A stretch of 64,000 nucleotides of DNA from Myxococcus qinghaiensis (GTDB taxonomy: Bacteria > Myxococcota > Myxococcia > Myxococcales > Myxococcaceae), in the NCBI RefSeq assembly GCF_024198215.1, contig NZ_JAKCFA010000007.1:124001-188000 (forward strand), in the 5' to 3' direction. The notes under the pieces are model-generated. The model was not told the origin of the DNA and did not search any database. It saw only the letters and a list, made by a program, of their open reading frames with translations. The translations under genes were made by a program, and so were the position numbers. This document shows, in pieces, positions 45,157 through 53,461 of this stretch (its first letter is position 1; each line of letters opens with the position of its first letter).

Positions 45157-45798
45157 ATGTTGGATTTCAGACAACCCAACCGGACGAAGCAGGAATTCGA
45201 GGAACTGGCGCTGGCCCACCTGGACCCGCTGTACTCGGCGGCCCTGCGCCTGACGAAGAACGAGAGAGACGCGGAGGACCTGGTGCAGGACACCTGCATG
45301 AGGGCCTACCGGTTCTTCGACAAGTTCGAGCGGGGCACCAACATCAAGGCCTGGCTCTTCAAGATCCTCACGAACACGTTCATCAACCGCTACCGGCGGA
45401 AGGTGAAGGAGCGCACGGTGGTGGAGGGCGTGGAGCGCGAGGCGGTCCACGAGCGCTTCGTCAGCCGGGACGCGACGGACTTCGCGGCCAACCCGGAGCA
45501 GTACTTCTTCGACAGGCTCCTGTCGGATGACGTGCTGCGCGCCATCGACTCGCTGCCCATCGACTTCCGACTGGTGGTCATCCTCGCGGACCTGCAGGAG
45601 TTCTCCTACAAGGAGATCGCCGAGATTCTCGAGTGCCCCGTGGGCACGGTGATGAGCCGCCTGTTCCGCGGGCGCAAACTCTTGCAGAAGACGCTGCGCG
45701 AATACGCGGTGGGCCAGGGGGTCTTCCGTCACGAGGGTGACGGGGCCGATACTCCGGCGAATCTCGAAGAGTATCGTCAAAGGAAGAAGACGGGGTAG
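45157..45798 (+). CDS. rpoE1: ECF sigma factor, RpoE1-like
   Basis: 213 residues from ATG 45157, which has GGAAGG upstream; an upstream GTG (45091) would extend it by 22. Region 2 around [20 protein letters not shown] and [18 protein letters not shown]; region 4 [20 protein letters not shown] and [20 protein letters not shown]. An ECF sigma factor named RpoE1 was linked to motility in M. xanthus and lies near frz, which fits the position here. The next gene is its probable anti-sigma. Confidence 0.88.
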   Translation: MLDFRQPNRTKQEFEELALAHLDPLYSAALRLTKNERDAEDLVQDTCMRAYRFFDKFERGTNIKAWLFKILTNTFINRYRRKVKERTVVEGVEREAVHERFVSRDATDFAANPEQYFFDRLLSDDVLRAIDSLPIDFRLVVILADLQEFSYKEIAEILECPVGTVMSRLFRGRKLLQKTLREYAVGQGVFRHEGDGADTPANLEEYRQRKKTG

Positions 45799-45821
45799 AA
45801 ACAGGTTCCTACCGCGCGCCC

Positions 45822-46703
45822 ATGACCTGCCAGGAACTCGAACGGCTTTTGTACCCGTATCTCGACGGCGAATTTCAGCCGGAGGAGCGGGTCGACCTCG
45901 AATCCCACCTCGCCACGTGCGCCGCTTGTCAGGGGCGCGTGGAGGACGAGCGGAACATGCAGTTGGCCCTTCGCAGGGCCGCACGTGACTCCGTGAGGCA
46001 GATGCGCGCGCCGGACTCCCTGCGCGCGGGAATCACCCGAGGCCTCCATCAGGAGCACCGCCGCGCGCAGTATGGCGTGTGGCTGCGCGCCGGCGCCGTC
46101 GCCCTCGTCGTGGTGACGGTGACGGGGGGCTGGTACACGTATCAAGCCGGAGAGCGGCAGCGGCGGGCGCGGGAGGAGATCATCAAGCGCCACTCGCGCG
46201 GGCTCCCCTTCGAAATCGCCTCGTCCGCGCCGGAGCAGCTGGAGACTTGGTTCAAGGGCAAGGTGGACGCGCGCGTCGCCCTGCCCCAGCTGCCCAAGGC
46301 CAAGCCCCTGGGTGGCCGCATCTCCATCCTCAACGGGCGTGAGGTCGCGTACATCAGCTACGAGACGCTCCCCGACGAGGGTGAGCCCACGCGCCGGCTC
46401 GGCGTCTTCGTCCTCCCCGATGAGGACGGCGCCAGGCCCCAGGCGCTGCCCGCGGTGGAAGTGGACTCCGCGCAGGGCTTCAACATCGTCACCTGGCGGG
46501 ACCACGAGGTCGTCTACGAAATGGTCACCGACATGGACGAGCGCGACATCCTCCGCATGCTGGATGAGCGTGAGCACGGCACCACCGTGGCGAGCACTCC
46601 GCGCACGCTGGAGTCGGCTGACGGGAATTACTCGTATCAAACACTCCCGAGGCCGCAGCGCTCGCGCCCCGCCGTCTCCGCCGAGCCCGCTTCGTATCCC
46701 TGA
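45822..46703 (+). CDS. Zinc-binding anti-sigma factor
   Basis: 293 residues. N-terminal ZAS domain with HLATCAACQ (His-x3-Cys-x2-Cys) and Cys3 of MTCQELERLLYPYLDGEF. One transmembrane helix at about 86-106 (VWLRAGAVALVVVTVTGGWY), then a periplasmic domain of about 185 residues. It should hold RpoE1 at the membrane until a signal releases it. Begins 23 bp after the sigma stop. Confidence 0.9.
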   Translation: MTCQELERLLYPYLDGEFQPEERVDLESHLATCAACQGRVEDERNMQLALRRAARDSVRQMRAPDSLRAGITRGLHQEHRRAQYGVWLRAGAVALVVVTVTGGWYTYQAGERQRRAREEIIKRHSRGLPFEIASSAPEQLETWFKGKVDARVALPQLPKAKPLGGRISILNGREVAYISYETLPDEGEPTRRLGVFVLPDEDGARPQALPAVEVDSAQGFNIVTWRDHEVVYEMVTDMDERDILRMLDEREHGTTVASTPRTLESADGNYSYQTLPRPQRSRPAVSAEPASYP

Positions 46704-46801
46704 ACACGTCGTGCCTTGCATGCTCGCAGGGCCCTTCATGTAGCGCGCTGATCGCGGCTGCCCGGCTGCTTGGCGGGCGGATTTTCGTGCGGCCCGAACA
46801 T

Positions 46802-46830
46802 TTGACGGTCCCTGACATGGCCGATAGCCT
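46802..46830 (+). promoter_or_regulatory. Sigma70-like promoter for frzS
   Basis: TTGACG (46802-46807), 17-bp spacer, TAGCCT (46825-46830), ahead of frzS ATG 46909. It lets frzS be expressed apart from rpoE1. Confidence 0.5.
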
Positions 46831-46908
46831 CGATGGCACTTCTTTCCTCGCGTGCCACCGTCACTCGTGGCGCCCGCGCGCGCCGCACCCAGGTCGGGCC
46901 GTTCCTAC

Positions 46909-48675
46909 ATGTCCAAGAAAATCCTGATCGTCGAAAAGAGCGACACCGCCCTCGCCGCCACGCTGCGGCCCGTCCTGGAAGGACGCGGCTTCACGGTGGA
47001 CGACACCGCCGACGGCAAGGGCAGCGTGGAGCAGATTCGCAGGGATCGCCCCGACCTCGTCGTGCTGGCGGTGGAGCTGTCCGCGGGACAGAACGGCTAC
47101 CTCATCTGCGGCAAGCTGAAGAAGGACGATGACCTCAAGAACGTCCCCATCGTCATCGTCGGCAACCCGGATGGTTTCGCGCAGCACCGCAAGCTGAAGG
47201 CGCACGCGGACGAATACGTGGCCATGCCGGTGGACGGCCAGCTCCTGACGGAGCGCGTGGGCGCGCTGATTGGCTTCCCGGAGCAGCCCGTCTCCGAGGA
47301 CCTCGTCGACGAGAGCCTCACCCTGGACGCGCTCGGCGATGAGCCGATGACGGCGGACTTCGGCGAGGAGATCTCCGTGGACACGGGCGAGGAGCCCGCG
47401 GTCGCCGGAGAAGAGCTGGATTTGGACGCGGCCTTCAACGACATGTCCTCGCCCGAGCCGGAGGAGCCCGTCGCGCTCGTGGACGAGGAGCCCGTCGAGG
47501 CGCCGCCCGACGCCGTCGTGGAGGGCGTGGAGGAGGACTTCTCCAGCCTGGACGCGCTCGGCTCGGACGCGGATGACGCCCTGGACGCGCTGGATGACTC
47601 GGAGAAGACGGTGGTGGGCTTCATGCCCGTGCCCGCCGCCACGCCTCCGCCGCCGCTGAGGGTCATCGAGCCGGCGAAGCCCACCACCCCGCCGCCCGCG
47701 CGCACGCCGCCGCCCGCGCCTTCGCGTCCCACCGCCGCGCCCGTAGCCGCCACCCCGGCCGCGCCCGTCACGTCCGCCGCTGACGCCTCCGAGCTGCGCA
47801 ACCTGCGCGCCAAGGTCGCCGAGCTGCAGGCGTCGCTCGAGGACTCGCGTGGCGTGGCCGCCCAGGCCGAGGACCGGGTCCGCGAGCTGGAGTCGGAGCT
47901 GGAGGGCAAGGCCACCGAGCTGGAGACCGCGCGCGCGTCCGTCGGGAAGAACGACAAGGACACCTTCGCGCTGCGCGACGCCGTCAACAAGCGCGACAAG
48001 GAAATCCTGCGCCTGAAGACGGAGCTGAACCAGAAGGACCAGGAGATTGTCGAGCTGAAGGACCAGCACCTGGAGCTGGAGCAGAAGTCCAGCACCGCCG
48101 AGTCGGAGATGGCCCGGCGCGACGCGCAAATCAAGACGCTCACCACGCGCGCGGACACGCTCGCCTCGGAGCGCAAGCGCGTGGACCAGCAGCTCGCCAC
48201 CTCGAAGGAAGAGGCGCGCGGCGCCACCGCCAGGCTCTCCACCCTCCAGGAGGAGTTGGATCAGCAGACGGCGCAGGTCGCCGGGCTCAACGCCGAGCTG
48301 GAGGAGCTGCGCAACCGCACCGGGCAGCTGGAGGCGGACGTGCAGGCCGCGCACGAGGAGGCCGAGGGCCTGCGCGCCCAGGTGGACACGGCGCAGCGCG
48401 AGGCCGAGGAGCTGCGCGGCCAGTTGGAGCAGACCCAGTCGGAGCTGTCCGAGCAGGGCACCCGCGCGGCGGAGGAGGCGGACGAGCTGCGCAAGCGCAT
48501 CTCCGAGCTCGAGGCCACCGCGGTGCGCAACGAGGAGCGCGTGACGAAGCTCTACGCGCGCATCAAGAACGACGAGAAGCTGCGCGAGAAGACGAAGAAG
48601 GCGCTCGTCATCGCCCAGCAGCTCCTGGAGGAGCCCGCCTCCGCCGTGGCCGACGCGGACGAAGCCGCGGCCTGA
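46909..48675 (+). CDS. frzS: FrzS, polar motility protein with pseudo-receiver
   Basis: 588 residues from ATG 46909. The N-terminal receiver fold (about 1-125) lacks function residues: the start is IVEKSD instead of an acidic pair, and the acceptor site is Ala54 (LVVLAVELSAG). This matches the known atypical receiver of FrzS. An acidic/Pro linker (about 130-300) is followed by a coiled-coil of about 260 residues and a short C-terminal region. In M. xanthus FrzS moves between poles and is needed for social motility. Confidence 0.93.
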   Translation: MSKKILIVEKSDTALAATLRPVLEGRGFTVDDTADGKGSVEQIRRDRPDLVVLAVELSAGQNGYLICGKLKKDDDLKNVPIVIVGNPDGFAQHRKLKAHADEYVAMPVDGQLLTERVGALIGFPEQPVSEDLVDESLTLDALGDEPMTADFGEEISVDTGEEPAVAGEELDLDAAFNDMSSPEPEEPVALVDEEPVEAPPDAVVEGVEEDFSSLDALGSDADDALDALDDSEKTVVGFMPVPAATPPPPLRVIEPAKPTTPPPARTPPPAPSRPTAAPVAATPAAPVTSAADASELRNLRAKVAELQASLEDSRGVAAQAEDRVRELESELEGKATELETARASVGKNDKDTFALRDAVNKRDKEILRLKTELNQKDQEIVELKDQHLELEQKSSTAESEMARRDAQIKTLTTRADTLASERKRVDQQLATSKEEARGATARLSTLQEELDQQTAQVAGLNAELEELRNRTGQLEADVQAAHEEAEGLRAQVDTAQREAEELRGQLEQTQSELSEQGTRAAEEADELRKRISELEATAVRNEERVTKLYARIKNDEKLREKTKKALVIAQQLLEEPASAVADADEAAA

Positions 48676-48688
48676 AGCACCTTCAGCA

Positions 48689-48717
48689 CGCCCCGGGAGC
48701 ACCTGGTGCCCGGGGCG
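48689..48717. terminator. Bidirectional terminator hairpin between frzS and the 48770 gene
   Basis: CGCCCCGG and CCGGGGCG arms enclose GCACC/GGTGC, a 13-bp stem with a 2-nt bulge, between converging stops. Confidence 0.65.
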
Positions 48718-48769
48718 GAGTGACACCGGGGTCGAGCCTCCCGCTCAGGAAGGCTCCCCCACCCCGCGC

Positions 48770-49912
48770 CTACTTGTCGTCGGTCTTCTTGGGCGTGCTC
48801 TTCTTCTCCAACATCTTCTTGGCGAACCCCTGCACGGCCGCGGGCACGTTCTTGTCGCGACTGAGGTCCTTGATGTCGTTGTCGCGCAGCGAGTTGAGGA
48901 ACTTCATGGTGACGGTGAGCGGAATCTTGGGGTTCTTCACCAGGGCCAGCTTCACCTTGATGTTCTTCGTCCACTCGCGGTTGCTGTAGATGACGCGCAG
49001 GACGTCATCCATCATCGCGCGGTTGGCCGCGAAGGACAGCACCTCGCCGTCGGTGATTCGCGGGCTGCGGATGACGGCCACGGCCACCAGCTTGTTCGTC
49101 TCGCGGATGAGCGCCGTGCGGGCCTCCTTGTTGCCCAGCGTCGCCAGCTTGATCTTCTCCGCGATGGACATCTTCATCAGCCGCTGCGCCAGCGTCAGCC
49201 GCTTGCCCTCCTCCAGCGGCGCGGCGTTCTCATCCGCCACCGCGCCGCCCATCTCCTGGAGGACCTGATCCGCGGTGGGGCCCGGGTCCGGCGGGGCCTC
49301 GGCGGCCTCCGGGCCGAACAGGCGCACGCGCGCGGCCTTCATCTGCGGCACGTCCGCCAGCACCAGGCCGCTGCGCACCGCGAAGTCACAGACGCTGTCG
49401 ATGAGCGACACCTGCGCCTGCGCGTTGGAGCAGAGGTTGCGAAGGATGTCCTCGTGACGCAACAGACGCAGCTGGTTCTGGCCGATGGTCTCCGCCAGCT
49501 TCGCACTGCAGTCACGCGCCACCGCCGCGACGGCATCGTCGGGCGTGTTGGAGTTGAGGATGAGCATCTCCGCGTAGGCGTCCTTCTCCTTCAGGATGCC
49601 CAGGAAGAAGCCCAGCACCTGGGGCTGCACGTCCTCGTCCCGCAGCGCGGAGCCGAGAATCCGGTCCGGCAGGCCCGCGGACGTCTTCGCCGCCGTCTCG
49701 CGCACGGCCGCGTCCGGGTCGAACGTCAGCATGTACAGCGCGCCCAGCATGTCCGACGGGCTGAGCGGCACCAGCGACTTGGCCGCCATCATCCGCAGCG
49801 GCACCGGCGCGGCCGGGTCCACGTGCTTGCGCAGGTTGGGCGGCAGGAACTCCGCGTTGAAGGGGCAGCCCGGGGGCGGCGCCGGAATGGTGTTGGGGGC
49901 GGCGGTGGTCAT
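48770..49912 (-). CDS. HEAT-like helical repeat protein of unknown function
   Basis: 380 residues, helical throughout with HEAT-like phasing ([19 protein letters not shown] ... [17 protein letters not shown]). A more charged C-terminal third ends in a Lys-rich tail ([11 protein letters not shown]). No signal peptide. The ATG at 49912 overlaps the coaX stop (ATGA). Probably a myxobacterial protein; no role assigned. Confidence 0.8.
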   Translation of the reverse strand: MTTAAPNTIPAPPPGCPFNAEFLPPNLRKHVDPAAPVPLRMMAAKSLVPLSPSDMLGALYMLTFDPDAAVRETAAKTSAGLPDRILGSALRDEDVQPQVLGFFLGILKEKDAYAEMLILNSNTPDDAVAAVARDCSAKLAETIGQNQLRLLRHEDILRNLCSNAQAQVSLIDSVCDFAVRSGLVLADVPQMKAARVRLFGPEAAEAPPDPGPTADQVLQEMGGAVADENAAPLEEGKRLTLAQRLMKMSIAEKIKLATLGNKEARTALIRETNKLVAVAVIRSPRITDGEVLSFAANRAMMDDVLRVIYSNREWTKNIKVKLALVKNPKIPLTVTMKFLNSLRDNDIKDLSRDKNVPAAVQGFAKKMLEKKSTPKKTDDK

Positions 49913-50679
49913 GTCGCGTGGTTCCTTCCGTAGATGATGCGCAGGCCCTCGAGCGTGAGGAGCTCGTCCACTTCGTGGATGGCCTTGGATTCACTGGCCA
50001 CCAGCGAGGCCAGGCCTCCGGTGGCCACGACTTTCGCGGGCTGGCCCAGGTCCACCTGCATGCGCGCGCAGATGCCGTCCACCAGCCCCACGTAGCCGTA
50101 CACGAGGCCCGACTGCATGGAGTGCACCGTGTTGCGGCCGATGACGTGCGGCGGCCGGGCGAACTCCACGCGCGGCAGCTTGGAGGCGTTCTGGAACAGG
50201 GCCTCCATGGAGATGTTGATGCCGGGGCAGATGCAGCCGCCCAGGTACTCGCCCCGGGCGGACACCGCGTCGAACGTGGTGGCGGTGCCGAAGTCCACGA
50301 CGATGATGGCGGAGCGGTGCTTCTCGTACGCGGCCACCGCGTTGACGATGCGGTCCGCGCCCACCTCTCGCGGGTTGTCGTAGAGGATGGGCATGCCCGT
50401 CTTCACGCCCGGGCCGACGAACATGGGGCGCAGCCGGAAGTAGCGCTCGCTCATCTTCTCCATGCTGAACTGGAGCGGCGGCACCACGCTGGACACGGCC
50501 ACCGCGCCGACCTTCGCCGCGTCGATGCCGCTGTGGGAGAAGAGCTGGCGCACCAGGATGCCGTACTCGTCCGAGGTGCGCCGCGTGCTGGTCTCCACCC
50601 GCCAGTGGTCGAGCAGCTTGCGGCCGTCGAACACGCCGAGGACGGTGTTGGTGTTACCAACGTCGATGGCCAGGAGCAT
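49909..50679 (-). CDS. coaX: Type III pantothenate kinase
   Basis: 256 residues. First step of coenzyme A synthesis, phosphorylating pantothenate. ASKHA-fold motifs: [27 protein letters not shown] and [16 protein letters not shown] 50679; a GTG one codon earlier is possible. Coupled to the downstream HEAT-like gene and just downstream of birA, a common coaX partner. Confidence 0.96.
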   Translation of the reverse strand: MLLAIDVGNTNTVLGVFDGRKLLDHWRVETSTRRTSDEYGILVRQLFSHSGIDAAKVGAVAVSSVVPPLQFSMEKMSERYFRLRPMFVGPGVKTGMPILYDNPREVGADRIVNAVAAYEKHRSAIIVVDFGTATTFDAVSARGEYLGGCICPGINISMEALFQNASKLPRVEFARPPHVIGRNTVHSMQSGLVYGYVGLVDGICARMQVDLGQPAKVVATGGLASLVASESKAIHEVDELLTLEGLRIIYGRNHAT

Positions 50680-50733
50680 CACACCCGCACTCTACCCCGA
50701 AGGTGCCTCGTCGCGGGCCGACTTGCCCTTCGC

Positions 50734-51753
50734 CTACCGCGTGCGCGGCGCCTGCCTGGGCCGCAGCTGCTCCACGTCTCCCGCCAGCACGCGCTCCACC
50801 TGCCCGGACTCCGTGCGCACCAGCAGCGCCCCCGAAGGGTCGATGTCCACCGCCAGCCCCCGCAGCTCGTTGCGGTCCGTACGAACCAGCACGTCCTGCC
50901 CCAGGGTGGAGGACAGCTCCTTCCAGCGGGTGCGCACCGCGTCGAAGCCCGTCTCCAGGTACAAATCCAGCCACTCCTCCAGCCGGGTCCAGAGCTGGGC
51001 GGCGAACTGGGCGCGGTGCACGCGCTCGCCCCGGGCCAGCGACACCGAGGTGGCCACCTCCCGCAGCTCCTCCGGGAAGTGCTCCGCCTGGCAGTTGAGA
51101 TTGACCCCCACCCCGACGATGACGAAGTGGACGCGCTCGGGCTCGGCCGACAGCTCGGTGAGGATGCCCGCCACCTTGCGCCCCTCAATCTGGACGTCGT
51201 TGGGCCATTTGATGGCGGCGTCGGTGCCGAACTCGCGCAGCGTCTCCGCCAGCGCCACGGCGGCCACCAGCGTCAGCTCCGGGGCGCGCTGGGGCGGCAG
51301 CTCCGGGCGGAGGATGGCGGAGAAGTACAGGTTGAGCCCCGGCGGAGACACCCACACCCGTCCCCGGCGGCCCTTGCCGGAGGTCTGCTGCTCGGCGACC
51401 ACGATTTCGCCGTGCTCGGCGCCGTCCTGCGCCAGCCGGAAGGCCACCTCGTTGGTGGAGCCCAGCACCGCGTGGTGGTGAAGGGTGCGCCCCAGGTCAT
51501 GAGTGTCTAGCAGCGGAGCCACCTCCAGTGAGGTGAGCCGGTCCGGCACCTCCACCAGCCGGTAGCCCCGGGCGGGGATGGCCTCGATGCGGTAGCCCTT
51601 GGTCCGCAGCGCCTCCACGCGCTTCCAGACGGCCGTGCGGGAAAGGCCCAGCTTGCCGGACAGGGCCTCGCCGGAGGTGTAGTCGTCACCACTCTCGGAG
51701 AGGAACCCCAGGATGAGTTCCTCTTGCGTCTGGTCAGTCGTTTCAATGGGCAC
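50734..51753 (-). CDS. birA: Biotin-protein ligase / biotin operon repressor
   Basis: 339 residues. N-terminal winged helix (about 8-65; GKLGLSRTAVWKRVEALRTK) makes it the bifunctional type. Ligase core with GSTNEVA, GKGRRGRVWVSPPG, KWPNDV and GRKVAGIL; the C-terminal SH3-like domain is present. It activates biotin and attaches it to carrier proteins. GTG 51753 with GAGGTG upstream. Confidence 0.96.
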   Translation of the reverse strand: MPIETTDQTQEELILGFLSESGDDYTSGEALSGKLGLSRTAVWKRVEALRTKGYRIEAIPARGYRLVEVPDRLTSLEVAPLLDTHDLGRTLHHHAVLGSTNEVAFRLAQDGAEHGEIVVAEQQTSGKGRRGRVWVSPPGLNLYFSAILRPELPPQRAPELTLVAAVALAETLREFGTDAAIKWPNDVQIEGRKVAGILTELSAEPERVHFVIVGVGVNLNCQAEHFPEELREVATSVSLARGERVHRAQFAAQLWTRLEEWLDLYLETGFDAVRTRWKELSSTLGQDVLVRTDRNELRGLAVDIDPSGALLVRTESGQVERVLAGDVEQLRPRQAPRTR

Positions 51754-51851
51754 GGCGGCACCTCGCACGAGGCGCAAGGGTACGAAGCGGCAAACGGGCT
51801 TTCAACTCGCCCACCCGAATGCCTTCCCTTCCCTGTTCACCGACCCGGCGG

Positions 51852-52472
51852 TCAGCCGGCGGGAGGGGTGCTCGGGCCGGGGGGACGGCTGCCCTCCAGT
51901 TCGTACTTCGTCAGCTCCAGGCGCGTCTGGGGGATGCGCTGGTTGGCCGTCTCCAGCGCCGTCTCCAGCAGCACCATCCCCACCCCCGGGGCGAACGTCA
52001 TGGTGTTGATGAGCGTGGCCTGGGCATCCACCCGGTTGCGGCCCTCCACCTGCACACAGGACGGGAAGCTGCCCGCGGGCGTGTCACACGAGGCCCCCGC
52101 CTGGACAATCTGGTAGCGCTCCGTGGAGGACACGGACACCACGTTGGTCCACGAGTGGCCCGTTTCCAGGGGGCCGCGCAGCAGGTAGCGCTTGGGGTCT
52201 CTCAGGCCGTAGGCGTCCACGGAGAGCTGGCCGCCCTGGTTGTCATGGAAGTAGCCCTCCTCCTGCTTGAGGATTTCGACGGTGACAAGCTTGTCGGCGC
52301 GGCCGTTGACCCGATACGTCCACCGGTTGCCCACCGCGAGCGGGTAGTAGTCCGAGACGCTGCCGGACGCGGCCTGCTTCTCCGGCTCCGCCTCCACGCG
52401 CTTCGCGCAGCCACTGCCCAGCACCAGGGCGCCCAGAAGGACGGCGCCACCCACTGCGAACGAACGCGTCAT
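51852..52472 (-). CDS. Lipoprotein of unknown function
   Basis: 206 residues. Lipobox LGSGC after a hydrophobic signal. The mature part has a YYPLAVGNRWTYRVNG opening, seen in several myxobacterial lipoproteins, and beta-rich sequence with one Cys pair (ASCDTP, PSCVQV). It begins 7 bp after the upstream gene and is co-transcribed with it. Confidence 0.8.
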   Translation of the reverse strand: MTRSFAVGGAVLLGALVLGSGCAKRVEAEPEKQAASGSVSDYYPLAVGNRWTYRVNGRADKLVTVEILKQEEGYFHDNQGGQLSVDAYGLRDPKRYLLRGPLETGHSWTNVVSVSSTERYQIVQAGASCDTPAGSFPSCVQVEGRNRVDAQATLINTMTFAPGVGMVLLETALETANQRIPQTRLELTKYELEGSRPPGPSTPPAG

Positions 52473-52479
52473 CTCGATG

Positions 52480-53394
52480 TCAGTCCGCGTGGTCCCGGCC
52501 ACGCGCCTCCGCGGTGATGTGCTTGCGTGATGCGTAGAGCGTCTCCAGGGCCTGCTGCGCCGCGGCCTGCACGGCGGGCGCGTCATGCCCCTGAGCCACC
52601 GTATACAGATAGGCCTCCGCCTCGGGGCCACCAATCTCCCCCACGGCGAAGACCAGCTCCTGCACGAAGCCGTTGTCGCGCCCGCGCGCCAGGTCAATCA
52701 GCGCGGGCACCGCGACGCGCGCCTTCATCTCCACCAGCGCGCCAATCGTCTTGCGCAGGACGTCCCCGTCGGAGGACTCCTTCAACCGCTCGATGAGCAG
52801 CGGGGCCGCCGCGGGGTGCTGGCGTTCGGCCAGCGTGCGCAGGGCGAACTCGCGGATGCGCGTGTCGTCGGCGCGAAGCTCCTGCACCAGGACCTCGTCG
52901 GTGCGCTCCAGCGCGCCGAGCTGCAGCGCCGCCGAGTCCGTCACCTGCCGCAGCACGGCCTCCAGCGCGGTGCGCATGGCGGCCTGTCGCCCGGCGGGAG
53001 TGTCCTCCAGCACCGGCGCCTCGCCCAGGCCGACGACTTCGTAGTGCTGGGGCAGCTCACCGCCGAAGCGCTCCAGCACGAGGTTGGCGCCCACCTCGGC
53101 GAAGCTGCGCGGGTCTCCGTCCTTCAGCACCTCGCGCGTGAAGGGGACGTCCAGCGTCAGCCGCCAGGGACGCACCTCGCGCGGAGCATCCTCGGCCTTC
53201 AGCTCGAAGCGACGGGAGGACTTCAACGCCTGCGTGAACAGCGTGGCGACGCTCTCCGGCGCCAGGCCCAGCAGGGCGTTGTCCCGCACCGTGGCGCCGG
53301 ACACGTCCACTGGCGCCACCGGGTAGCGTGGCGCCTGCGACCGGCAGGCGCCAACGAGGACGACGCAGAGGGCGAGAATCAGGGCCGGCTTCAT
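52480..53394 (-). CDS. HEAT-repeat lipoprotein
   Basis: 304 residues. Lipobox VGAC (Cys17). An N-terminal domain of about 130 residues precedes HEAT repeats at about 165-290 (RIREFALRTLAERQHPAAAP; DGDVLRKTIGALVEMKARVA). Surface lipoprotein likely serving as a scaffold. Upstream of the second lipoprotein gene in a two-gene operon. Confidence 0.82.
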   Translation of the reverse strand: MKPALILALCVVLVGACRSQAPRYPVAPVDVSGATVRDNALLGLAPESVATLFTQALKSSRRFELKAEDAPREVRPWRLTLDVPFTREVLKDGDPRSFAEVGANLVLERFGGELPQHYEVVGLGEAPVLEDTPAGRQAAMRTALEAVLRQVTDSAALQLGALERTDEVLVQELRADDTRIREFALRTLAERQHPAAAPLLIERLKESSDGDVLRKTIGALVEMKARVAVPALIDLARGRDNGFVQELVFAVGEIGGPEAEAYLYTVAQGHDAPAVQAAAQQALETLYASRKHITAEARGRDHAD

Positions 53395-53461
53395 CGCTCC
53401 CCCAGGCTAACACCCGGAGACAGCCCGTGCCGGCCAATCCCACCCTCCGCGACGAACCGTG

